Positions 1 to 7,586 of a stretch of 64,000 nt of DNA are shown piece after piece (positions within the stretch are counted from its first letter, which is position 1; every line of letters begins with the position of its first letter). Position numbers and translations under genes: made by a program. The stretch lies in contig CAJYLV010000068.1 of assembly GCA_913776255.1 (NCBI GenBank), positions 62,001 to 126,000 of the forward strand, in the 5' to 3' direction. The notes beneath the pieces are model-generated. The model did no database searches. It was not told the origin of the DNA and worked only from the letters and a program-made list of their open reading frames with translations. This DNA is from an uncultured Sphingomonas sp. (GTDB taxonomy: Bacteria > Pseudomonadota > Alphaproteobacteria > Sphingomonadales > Sphingomonadaceae).

Positions 1-79
1 CAACGAGCATGACGCCGAGATCCGCCGCGAGCTGGCCGAGCGCGGGCTGCTGCCCGACACGGCCGAGGCGGCGGCGTGA
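1..79 (+). CDS. C-terminal end of a probable CaiB/BaiF (family III) CoA transferase, partial
   Basis: Only the last 25 codons are in the window, read from base 2 to the TGA at 77-79. The tail NEHDAEIRRELAERGLLP resembles the usual end of family III CoA transferases, where an H-x-x-E-[IV]-L-x-E-L-G pattern precedes the stop. The downstream crotonase-family gene starts at a GTG that overlaps this stop (GTGA), so the two are probably translationally coupled. A CoA transferase next to a crotonase enzyme is a common pair in acyl-CoA catabolism. The assignment rests on a very short segment and could be wrong. Confidence 0.45.
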   Translation, partial: NEHDAEIRRELAERGLLPDTAEAAA

Positions 80-852
80 GCGGCGTCGTCGTCACGCGCG
101 ACGGTGCTGCGGTCCACGTCCGGTTTGACAATCCCGCTGCGCACAACGCCCTGACCGGCGCGATGTGGCTGGCGTTGCGCGACACCGCGCGCGCGATCGC
201 CGATGACCGCTCGGTGCGGGCGGTCACCTTTCGCGGCACCGGCGGCAAGGCGTTCATCTCGGGCACCGACATCAGCAAGTTCGCCGACTATCGCGAGGGC
301 GCGCAGGGCGTCGCCTATGAGCGCGAGATCGACGAGTGCATGGGCGCGGTCGACGCCATCCCGTGCACGACGATCGCGGTGGTGGAAGGCTGGGCCGTCG
401 GCGGCGGGCTCAACATCAGCGCCGCGTGCGATTTCCGGATCGCGACCCCCGACGCGCGCTTCGGCTCGCCGATCGGCCGCACGATCGGCAATTGTCTCTC
501 CGCGGCCAGCGTGGCGCGGATCGGCGGCGCCGTGGGCGCCTCGGTCGCGCGGCGCATGGTGTTGCTGGGCGAGATCGTCGGTGCCGAGGAACTGCGCGCG
601 AGCGGGTTCCTGCTGAAGGTGGTCGAGGGTGACGCGCTCGAGGCCGAGGTCGCGGCGCTGTGCGCGCGCGCGATCGAGAATGCGCCGCTGACGACGCGCG
701 CGACCAAGGAGACGCTGCGGCGGATGACCTTCGATGCCCTGCCAGCGATCGAGCCGCTGATCGAACAGGTCTATGGCAGCGAGGACTTCCGTCGCGGCGT
801 GGCGGACTTCCTTGCCAAGACGAAGCGCGTACCGGATTGGCGCGGCGAGTGA
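76..852 (+). CDS. Enoyl-CoA hydratase/isomerase (crotonase) superfamily protein
   Basis: 258 aa, the usual length for a single-domain crotonase. The two oxyanion-hole segments are visible: KAFISGTDISKF near residues 61-72 and GWAVGGGLNISAACDF near 104-119. The start is GTG at 76, overlapping the stop of the upstream gene. The two glutamates of canonical enoyl-CoA hydratase appear to be missing: the A-x-F-G-x-P-E segment reads ARFGSPIGR, and the second position (before M-V-L-x-G) is Arg in VARRMVLLGE. Crotonase-fold proteins catalyse several acyl-CoA reactions (isomerisation, hydrolysis, decarboxylation), so the family call is safe but hydration is doubtful. Its partner is the probable CoA transferase upstream. 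Confidence 0.85.
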   Translation: MSGVVVTRDGAAVHVRFDNPAAHNALTGAMWLALRDTARAIADDRSVRAVTFRGTGGKAFISGTDISKFADYREGAQGVAYEREIDECMGAVDAIPCTTIAVVEGWAVGGGLNISAACDFRIATPDARFGSPIGRTIGNCLSAASVARIGGAVGASVARRMVLLGEIVGAEELRASGFLLKVVEGDALEAEVAALCARAIENAPLTTRATKETLRRMTFDALPAIEPLIEQVYGSEDFRRGVADFLAKTKRVPDWRGE

Positions 853-907
853 AGCGATGTCCCTCCCGCGTGTGACCGTCGAGGCTCGACAAGCACCCGC
901 CTTCTTC

Positions 908-939
908 CGTCATCCCGGACTTGATCCGGGATCCCGCTT
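908..939. repeat. REP-like palindromic repeat, copy 1
   Basis: A dyad lies between two convergent genes: ATCCCGGA (912-919), a five-base loop, then TCCGGGAT (925-932). Bases 908-930 are identical to 18729-18751, and similarity continues to 939 with two mismatches. The hairpin has no T-run. The position between convergent stops suits a transcription-end role, but the repeat nature is the firmer observation. Confidence 0.7.
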
Positions 940-960
940 TCCACCCTAGGCCGATCAGCG

Positions 961-1413
961 CTACCCGACCGGCTTAGGCGCGATCATGATCCCCGCCGCC
1001 ATGGGCTGGCTTGGCGGCAACGGCAGCTTGCCCGCCGGGAAGCCGTTGACCTCAAACATATAGGCCTCGATGTCCGCGACCGTCTTCCCGCTCAGGCTGC
1101 CGGGCGCGCTCAGCGGCATCGTCGTCTTGATCCGCGAGAACAGATCGCCGGCCGAAGTGCCCGTCCAGTTGTTGAGGAACCCGCCCCCCGCCAGCGCCGG
1201 CGCGACGTCGATCCCCGCGAGCGTATCGCCGTGGCAGGCGGCGCAATGTTCGGCATAGGCGGCCTTGCCGCGCGTCGCCTGCTCGGCGGTATAGACGCCA
1301 TTCCACACGTCGCGCTGTCCGCCCTGCGCGCGCACCATCACCGCGCTGCCGAGCGTCAGCGCCGCCGCGCCGAACAGCCAGCCGCCGTATCTCGTCACTC
1401 GCTCGATCATCAC
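961..1413 (-). CDS. Periplasmic c-type cytochrome, probable electron acceptor of the PQQ dehydrogenase
   Basis: 150 aa. A signal peptide (GGWLFGAAALTLGSAVMVRA, residues 10-29) exports it. The haem-binding site CAACH is at residues 57-61 and a probable axial Met is in KTTMPLSAPG (Met99), so this is a small class I mono-haem cytochrome. The GTG at 1413 overlaps the TGA of the PQQ dehydrogenase; an ATG one codon later (1410) is equally possible. As the last gene of the operon after a quinoprotein dehydrogenase, it probably passes electrons from PQQ to the respiratory chain. That pairing is common, but here it is inferred from position. Confidence 0.9.
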   Translation of the reverse strand: MMIERVTRYGGWLFGAAALTLGSAVMVRAQGGQRDVWNGVYTAEQATRGKAAYAEHCAACHGDTLAGIDVAPALAGGGFLNNWTGTSAGDLFSRIKTTMPLSAPGSLSGKTVADIEAYMFEVNGFPAGKLPLPPSQPMAAGIMIAPKPVG

Positions 1414-3521
1414 GCTGCTCCCGGAAGTCGGTAGGCGACCAGCTCCGCGCTGGCATTGCCGCCGCCGGTGGCGACGACGATATATTGCCGGCCCTTCAGC
1501 CGGTAGGTCATCGGCGATCCGCTTTGCGGCGCGGTCATGTACACCGCGCCCTTCTCCTCGCCGGTCGCCTTGTCATAGGCGCGCAGCATCGCGCCGCGGA
1601 TGCCATATTCGTTGGTGTAGAAGCCGGCCTCGCCGCAGATCACCAGCGTCTTGGTCACCAGCGGGCCGAGGTTGCCGGCGCGCCCGGTGCGCGGGATCTT
1701 GAGCCCCTTGAGCTTGGGATGGTTGCGGACGTTGTCGGGCGTCTCGCCATGCGCGACCTGCCAGGCGAGGTCACCCTTGCTCAGATCGATCGCGGTGATC
1801 CGGCCATAAGGTGGCTTGAGCAACGGCAGGCCCTCGATGGCGAGAAAGCCGGGCGGCGGCCCTTTCGACGCGCCCGCCGGCGCGCCACCGGCAGGCGGCG
1901 CGGCCGGCGGCGCCTCCATATTGCGCATGCCCGCACGCGCTGCCCCCATCGCTGGCATCGCGCGTGCCTCGCGCCCGGCGACGCCATGCACCTGCGGAAA
2001 CTCGGACACCTGCGGGTCGTCGTTGGGCACGATCCCGATCAGCGACGGCTGCGTCTTGGAATAGACGTACACCATGTGCGTCTCGGGATCGTAGCAGCCG
2101 CCGGGCCAGTTGGTGCCGCCCTGGATGCCCGGCGCCGAGATCGTCCCCCACCGCCCGGGCTTGCTGACCGTCGGCGGGGTGAACAGCGGGCCGATCGTGT
2201 ACGACTTGACGAACGCGACCGCTTTGGCGCGCAGCTCGGGGGTGAAGTCGATCAGTTCGTTCTCGGTGACACCCTGTACGTCATAGGCGGGCGGCTTGGA
2301 CGGCACCGGCTGCGTCGGGCTGTACCATTCGCCGGGCACGTCGCCGCGCGGCACCTTGCGCTCGGGGATCGGCCAGATCGGCTCGCCCGTCTCGCGGTTG
2401 AGGACGTACAGAAACGCCTGCTTGGTCGGCTGCGCGAGCGCCTTGACGGTGCGCCCGTTCACCGGGATGTCGCACAGGATCGGCGCGCACGGGATGTCGC
2501 GGTCCCACAGGCCGTGATGCACCATCTGATAATGCCAGCGCCGCCGCCCGCTCTCGAGATCGAGCGCGACCAGCGACTCCCCGAACAACGCATTGCCGCG
2601 GCGGAACATGCCCATCTCGTCGCCGGTCGGCAGTTCGACCGGGACATAGACCAGCCCGAGTTCCTCGTCGGCCGACATCTCTGCCCACGCCCCGGCGTTG
2701 CCGGCCTCGTCGGCGTCGCCGTTGAGCCAGGTGTCGTAGCCGTACTCGCCCTTGCGCGGGATCGTGTGGAAGATCCACTTGCGCTTGCCCGTGCGCACGT
2801 CGAAGCCGCGGATATAGCCCTTCACGTTCTTGCGCACCGCCGGCACGTCGCCCGCGGTATGCGCCGCGCCGACCACCACCGTGTCGCGCGCCACCATCGG
2901 CGTGGCGTGGAGGCCGACGTCGGCGGTGTCGACGTCGAGCTCCTGGTCGAAGTCCTTCTTGAGATCGACGATGCCGTTGGTGCCGAAATCGGGATCGGGG
3001 ATGCCTGTGTTGGCGTCGAGCGAGACCAGCTGGTAGCCGATCGTGACGTAGAGGATCCGCTCGACCGTCCCGTCGGTCCAATAGGATACGCCGTGGCCGG
3101 AGAGCTGGCGCGGCGAGTTGAGCGCGCGCTGTCCCTCGTCGACGCGGTGCATCCACAGCAGCTCGCCGGTCGCCGCGTCGAGCGCGACGCAGTCGCGGCG
3201 CGACCCGGCGGGCAGGAACAGCTTGCCCTTCACCAGCAGCGGGGTCGGCTCGAACTGATATTCCTTGCGCGCGCCGAACACGTCGGTCTTGACGCTCCAC
3301 GCAATCTCCAGATCGTTGAAATTGTCGGCATTGATCTGGTCGAGCGGCGAGTAGCGGGTGTTCGCCTTGTCGGCGGCGTAGCTGCGCCACTCGGTATCGG
3401 GTGCCGGCGCGTCGGCGTCCTGCATCGGCGCCGCCAGCGCTGCGGGGTCGATCGCGACGACCAATGCCGAGGCGGCGGTGCCCGCGAGCAATTGGCGGCG
3501 CGTGAACACCGCGGCAGTCAC
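1410..3521 (-). CDS. PQQ-dependent (quinoprotein) dehydrogenase, periplasmic, Tat-type leader
   Basis: About 703 aa from the GTG at 3521, which overlaps the aldehyde dehydrogenase stop; an upstream in-frame start is less likely. TRRQLLAGTAASALVVA is a Tat-type leader with RR. The body has repeated beta-propeller strands of the glucose/alcohol quinoprotein class, for example LVALDLESGRRRWHYQMVHHGLWDRD and AYDKATGEEKGAV. Unlike membrane glucose dehydrogenase there is no N-terminal bundle of membrane helices, so it should be soluble in the periplasm. An Ala/Pro/Gly-rich insert lies near residues 520-558. It should oxidise an alcohol or sugar using PQQ and pass electrons to the cytochrome encoded next. 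No PQQ biosynthesis genes are in the window. The substrate is unknown. Confidence 0.9.
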   Translation of the reverse strand: MTAAVFTRRQLLAGTAASALVVAIDPAALAAPMQDADAPAPDTEWRSYAADKANTRYSPLDQINADNFNDLEIAWSVKTDVFGARKEYQFEPTPLLVKGKLFLPAGSRRDCVALDAATGELLWMHRVDEGQRALNSPRQLSGHGVSYWTDGTVERILYVTIGYQLVSLDANTGIPDPDFGTNGIVDLKKDFDQELDVDTADVGLHATPMVARDTVVVGAAHTAGDVPAVRKNVKGYIRGFDVRTGKRKWIFHTIPRKGEYGYDTWLNGDADEAGNAGAWAEMSADEELGLVYVPVELPTGDEMGMFRRGNALFGESLVALDLESGRRRWHYQMVHHGLWDRDIPCAPILCDIPVNGRTVKALAQPTKQAFLYVLNRETGEPIWPIPERKVPRGDVPGEWYSPTQPVPSKPPAYDVQGVTENELIDFTPELRAKAVAFVKSYTIGPLFTPPTVSKPGRWGTISAPGIQGGTNWPGGCYDPETHMVYVYSKTQPSLIGIVPNDDPQVSEFPQVHGVAGREARAMPAMGAARAGMRNMEAPPAAPPAGGAPAGASKGPPPGFLAIEGLPLLKPPYGRITAIDLSKGDLAWQVAHGETPDNVRNHPKLKGLKIPRTGRAGNLGPLVTKTLVICGEAGFYTNEYGIRGAMLRAYDKATGEEKGAVYMTAPQSGSPMTYRLKGRQYIVVATGGGNASAELVAYRLPGAA

Positions 3522-4984
3522 CACGTCACCGCGATATATTTCGCCTCGCAATATTCGAGCAGGCCGTGGTGCGACCCCTCACGCCCCAGTCCGCTCTGCT
3601 TCATGCCGCCGAACGGCGCGGCAGCATCGGAGACCAGCCCGCGGTTGACCGCGACCATGCCGCACTCGATCCGCTCCGCGACCGCCAACGCACGCTTGAG
3701 GTCGCCCGAATAGACATAGGCGGCGAGGCCATATTCGGTGTCGTTGGCGAGCGCGACCGCCTCGTCGGCAGTGTCGAACACCGTCACCGCCGCGACCGGG
3801 CCGAACACCTCCTCGCGCAAGATCTCCGATCCGGGCTGGACGTCGGTCAGGACTGAGGGCGGGTAGAAATAGCCATCGCCGGCCGGCGTCTCGCCGCCCA
3901 GCGCCACGCGCGCGCCCTTCGCCATTGCATCCGCGACAAGCCGCTCGATCTTGTCGACCGCCTTGCGGTTGATCATCGCGCCGCATTGCGTGGCGGGGTC
4001 GGTGCCGGGACCGACCGTCAGCGCCCCCATCCGCTCGACCAGCTTCGCGACGAAGGCGTCGTGGATGCCGCGCTGGACGTAGAGCCGGTTGGCGGCGGTG
4101 CAGGCTTCGCCGGCGTTGCGCATCTTGGCGACCATCGCGCCCTCGATCGCGGCGTCGAGATCGGCATCGTCGAACACCACGAACGGCGCATTGCCGCCCA
4201 GTTCCATCGACGCGCTGATCACCTGATCCGCCGCCTCGCGCAGCAGCACGCGGCCGACCTGCGTCGAGCCGGTGAAGGACAGCTTGCGCACGCGCGGGTC
4301 GTGGAGGATCGCGCTGCACACCGGACCGGGCTGGCTGGTGGTGACGACGTTGACCACCCCCGCCGGCACCCCGGCGCGGCGCATGATCTCGGCGACCGCC
4401 AGCGCGGTCAGCGGCGTCTCCGACGCGGGCTTGAGGATGCAGGTGCAGCCCGCCGCCAGCGCCGGCGCGATCTTGCGCGTCGCCATCGCCGCCGGGAAGT
4501 TCCACGGCGTGATGAGCAGCGCGATGCCGATCGGCTGATGTTGCACCATGATCCGGTTGCCGCCGGCCGGCGACATCCCCAGCTCGCCGGGGATGCGCAC
4601 CGCTTCCTCGGCATACCAGCGGAAGAATTCGGCGGCATAGGCCACCTCGCCGCGCGCATCGCGCAGCGCCTTGCCATTCTCGAGCGCGATCAGCTGCGCG
4701 AGCCATTCCTGCTGCGCCATCATCGCGTGGAAACAGGCGAGCAGTACGTCGGCGCGCTTCCGCGGCGCGGTCGCCGCCCAGTCGGCCGCAGCGGCAGCGG
4801 CGGCGTCGACCGCGGCGATCCCCTCCGCAGGCGCGGCGTCGGCGACCTCGGTGAGCGTCGCGCCGGTGGCGGGATCGTCGACCGCGATCGTCGCACCGCT
4901 CGCGGCGGCGGTCCAGCGCTCGCCGATCAGCAGGCCGGTGGGGATGGCGAACGGGCCATCGCCCGGCGGGGTGTAGCTGGTCAT
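3518..4984 (-). CDS. NAD(P)-dependent aldehyde dehydrogenase, GabD (succinate-semialdehyde) type
   Basis: About 488 aa. ELGGNAPFVVFDDADLDAA holds the general-base Glu region and NAGEACTAANRLYV the catalytic Cys; both closely follow the GabD subgroup. Other family marks are NFPAAMATRKIAPALAAG and the C-terminal PFGGMKQSGLGREG. I chose ATG 4984, which has GGAA about eight bases upstream. ATG 5002 is in frame and overlaps the stop of the alcohol dehydrogenase (TGATG), so it cannot be excluded. It should oxidise an aldehyde to the acid, plausibly the product of the iron or PQQ dehydrogenase encoded on either side. The true substrate need not be succinate semialdehyde. Confidence 0.92.
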   Translation of the reverse strand: MTSYTPPGDGPFAIPTGLLIGERWTAAASGATIAVDDPATGATLTEVADAAPAEGIAAVDAAAAAAADWAATAPRKRADVLLACFHAMMAQQEWLAQLIALENGKALRDARGEVAYAAEFFRWYAEEAVRIPGELGMSPAGGNRIMVQHQPIGIALLITPWNFPAAMATRKIAPALAAGCTCILKPASETPLTALAVAEIMRRAGVPAGVVNVVTTSQPGPVCSAILHDPRVRKLSFTGSTQVGRVLLREAADQVISASMELGGNAPFVVFDDADLDAAIEGAMVAKMRNAGEACTAANRLYVQRGIHDAFVAKLVERMGALTVGPGTDPATQCGAMINRKAVDKIERLVADAMAKGARVALGGETPAGDGYFYPPSVLTDVQPGSEILREEVFGPVAAVTVFDTADEAVALANDTEYGLAAYVYSGDLKRALAVAERIECGMVAVNRGLVSDAAAPFGGMKQSGLGREGSHHGLLEYCEAKYIAVTW

Positions 4985-5001
4985 CGAAAGCGTTCCGTGC
5001 A

Positions 5002-6246
5002 TCAGGCGTGGAGGAGCGTGGCGCGGTCGCCCGCGAAGGCGGCGCGCGTGATGGTCTGCATCGCGGCGAGGTCGAGCGGCCGCGGGTTGTTCTTGATGAG
5101 CCGCGCGGCGTTGAGCGAATATTCGGCGACCTGGTCCTGCTGGTCGGCGCGCAGCCCCAGCTCGGCCAGCGACTTCGGGATGCCGATCCGCTGGAACAAG
5201 GCGTCGACCGCCTCGATGAACGCCTGCGCGCGCTCGGCCGGCGTCGCCCCCGCGATACCGACCAGCTCGGCAAGCTCGGCGAAGCCATCGGCACAGGCCG
5301 GACGGTTGAACTGCATCACATACGGAAGCAGCGTCGCCACCCCCTGCCCGTGCGCGGTGTGCGTCAGGTTGCCGACCGGATATTGCAGCGCGTGCGCCGC
5401 CGCGGTGCCCGCGGTGCCGAACGCGCATCCCGCCGCCAGCGAGGCCAGCATCACGCCCTCGCGCGCCTCGATATCGCTGCCGTCGACCACCGCGCGCTCG
5501 AGATAACGGAACACGTTGGTCACCGCGAGCGTGGCGAAGTGGTCCGACAGCACGTTCTTGCCGACGAACACATGCTGCTCGGTCAGCAGCGCGTCGATCG
5601 GCCGCGCCAGCGTCGTGTAGGCCTCGACCGCATGGGTCAGCGCGTCCGCGCCCGAGAAAGCGGTGAGCGCGGGCGGGCAGCTGACGGTCAGCTCGGGGTC
5701 GCAGATCGCCACCTGCGCGATCAGATGCGGGCTGGCGATCCCGACCTTGGCGCCGCGCTCCTCGTCGGCGACGACGGCGACGGGGGTCGCCTCCGAGCCC
5801 GTGCCGGAGGTGGTCGGGATGGCGACCAGCGGCATCACCGGGTCGGGCACCGCCAACTCGCCGTAATAATCGCGCACGCTGCCGCCATGCGTGAGCAGCA
5901 CCGCCGCGACCTTGGCGAGGTCGAGCGAACTGCCCCCGCCGATGCCGATCACCACATCCGCGTCGAAGCCGTTCGCCACAGCGACACAGGCGTCGATCGA
6001 GCGCAGCGGCAAATCGGGGACCGTGCCGTCGAACACGCGCGTCTCGACACCATGCGCGGCGAGATCGGCGAGCATTGCGGTAAACTCGGGCTGCGCGGCC
6101 TGACGCTCGTCGGTACAGACCAGCGCCCGCTGCCCGAGCCGCGCACTCGCCGCGCCGAGCGCGGCACGCTGCCCGCGACCGAACAGGATCGCGCGCGGCA
6201 GGCGCGCCGCACCGAACAGGGCGGGCGCGGTCGGATCGGGGGTCAT
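5002..6246 (-). CDS. Iron-containing alcohol dehydrogenase (group III)
   Basis: 414 aa from ATG 6246, which has GGAG about eight bases upstream. ATG 6267 is in frame and overlaps the MFS stop as ATGA, giving 421 aa. The NAD-binding segment is GIGGGSSLDLAKVAAVLLTHGG, followed by PTTSGTGSEATPVAVV. Metal ligands are expected in SGADALTHAVEAYT, AAAHALQYPVGNLTHTAHGQG and nearby residues, matching the iron/maleylacetate-reductase-like fold. The enzyme probably interconverts an alcohol and an aldehyde with NAD(P). It sits between the carrier and the GabD-like dehydrogenase, which suits a stepwise oxidation. Maleylacetate reductase is a possible alternative within this superfamily. Confidence 0.9.
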   Translation of the reverse strand: MTPDPTAPALFGAARLPRAILFGRGQRAALGAASARLGQRALVCTDERQAAQPEFTAMLADLAAHGVETRVFDGTVPDLPLRSIDACVAVANGFDADVVIGIGGGSSLDLAKVAAVLLTHGGSVRDYYGELAVPDPVMPLVAIPTTSGTGSEATPVAVVADEERGAKVGIASPHLIAQVAICDPELTVSCPPALTAFSGADALTHAVEAYTTLARPIDALLTEQHVFVGKNVLSDHFATLAVTNVFRYLERAVVDGSDIEAREGVMLASLAAGCAFGTAGTAAAHALQYPVGNLTHTAHGQGVATLLPYVMQFNRPACADGFAELAELVGIAGATPAERAQAFIEAVDALFQRIGIPKSLAELGLRADQQDQVAEYSLNAARLIKNNPRPLDLAAMQTITRAAFAGDRATLLHA

Positions 6247-6263
6247 GCGAGTATCTCCATCGG

Positions 6264-7586
6264 TCATGCCGCGGCCGGCGCGTCGGCGGCGGCAAGCTGC
6301 CGCGACGCGTCGATCCGCAGGAAAAGAAGCGCGGCGATCGCGCACAGCACCGCGAGCACCATGAAGGCCGGGAACCAGCCGCCGACCGTCACGATATAGC
6401 CGGTCACCGCGGCGGCGATCGCCGCGCCCAGATTGCCGAGCGTGTTCATCACCGCCGAAACCGACCCCGCAAACTCGCCGCCGATGTCGAGCGTCACCGC
6501 CCAGGACACGCCGACGGTCAGCTCGAGACCGAACACCGCGATGCAGAAGCAGACGATGCTCGCCACCGGCGCGTCGATCGCGGCGGCGAGCGGCATCATC
6601 GTCGCGGCGGTGACGAAGCCGACCACCGCGACCAGGCGCCGCGCCATCTTCAGTCCGGCGCCACGCTTGACCAGCAGGTCCGAGGTCCAGCCCCCGGCGA
6701 GATCGCCGACCACGCCCGCCATCAGCGGCAGACTGGCGAACAGCCCCATCACCGCGAGGTCGTAGCCACGCGCGTCGTGGAGATATTTTGGGAACCACGT
6801 CAGGAAGATGTTGATGCAATAGGCGTAGCAGAAATACATCGCCGACAGCGTCCACAGCTGCGGCTGGCGCAGCAGCCGCCGCCACGGCACCCTGGCGCGC
6901 GCCGGCCCGGTGCCGAGCGCCTCCTCGATCATCGCGCGTTCGGTCGCGTTGACGCCGCGATGCTCGCGCGGCGTGTCGCGATAATAGACGAACCACGAGA
7001 AGGCCCAGACGAGCCCGACGCCCGCGAACAGCAGGAACGGCATCCGCCAGCCGAAATCGAGGATCAGCAGCGCGACGAACACCGGGGTCACCGCCCCGCC
7101 CAGCCGTGCACCGGCATGCGTCAGCCCCTGCGCCCAGCCGCGCTCGGCGGGCAGCATCCAGCGCGACAGCGAGCGCGTCGCGATCGGAAAGGCACCCGCC
7201 TCCCCCATCCCGAACAGGAAGCGGCACACCATCATCGAGCCCGCCGACCACGTCAGCGCGGTCGCCGCGGTGAAGCTCGACCACCAGACCACCACGCCGG
7301 TGAGCGCGCGGCGCGGCCCGAACCGGTCGCCGAGCCACCCGCCCGGAATCTGGAACAGCGCGTAGGCGAATTGGAAGGCGGCGAATATCCAACCCATCGT
7401 GACGAGCGAGAAACCGAATTCCTTCTGGATCGACGGCGCCGCGGTCGCGATCACCACGCGGTCCATATAGGTGATGAGATAGGCCAGCACGGTGAGCCAC
7501 AGCACCGCATGACGCACCCGCGTCGGGCGCACGGCCTGCTCGCCCGTGACGCTCACCGGCTCGGCCAGCGCGCCCGACGCGCTCAC
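6264..7586 (-). CDS. MFS carrier of the anion:cation symporter (ACS) family
   Basis: About 440 aa from a GTG at 7586 that overlaps the amidohydrolase stop (GTGA). The open frame continues upstream, but that part is antisense to the amidohydrolase gene. It has roughly twelve hydrophobic segments. ITYMDRVVIATAAPSIQKEFGFS after the first helix, WLGDRFGPRRALTGVVVWWS and GMGEAGAFPIATRSLSRW are typical of the hexuronate/glucarate/phthalate carrier group. Members of this family import organic anions with protons across the inner membrane. With a downstream alcohol and aldehyde dehydrogenase, it is the likely entry route for the substrate of this operon. Confidence 0.9.
   Translation of the reverse strand: MSASGALAEPVSVTGEQAVRPTRVRHAVLWLTVLAYLITYMDRVVIATAAPSIQKEFGFSLVTMGWIFAAFQFAYALFQIPGGWLGDRFGPRRALTGVVVWWSSFTAATALTWSAGSMMVCRFLFGMGEAGAFPIATRSLSRWMLPAERGWAQGLTHAGARLGGAVTPVFVALLILDFGWRMPFLLFAGVGLVWAFSWFVYYRDTPREHRGVNATERAMIEEALGTGPARARVPWRRLLRQPQLWTLSAMYFCYAYCINIFLTWFPKYLHDARGYDLAVMGLFASLPLMAGVVGDLAGGWTSDLLVKRGAGLKMARRLVAVVGFVTAATMMPLAAAIDAPVASIVCFCIAVFGLELTVGVSWAVTLDIGGEFAGSVSAVMNTLGNLGAAIAAAVTGYIVTVGGWFPAFMVLAVLCAIAALLFLRIDASRQLAAADAPAAA

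Noticed and set aside
1485..3713. 742-codon plus-strand open frame opposite the PQQ and aldehyde dehydrogenase genes
   Set aside because: It runs antisense to two strongly supported genes, is Arg/Ala/His rich, and has no recognisable domain. High GC removes stop codons on the opposite strand.
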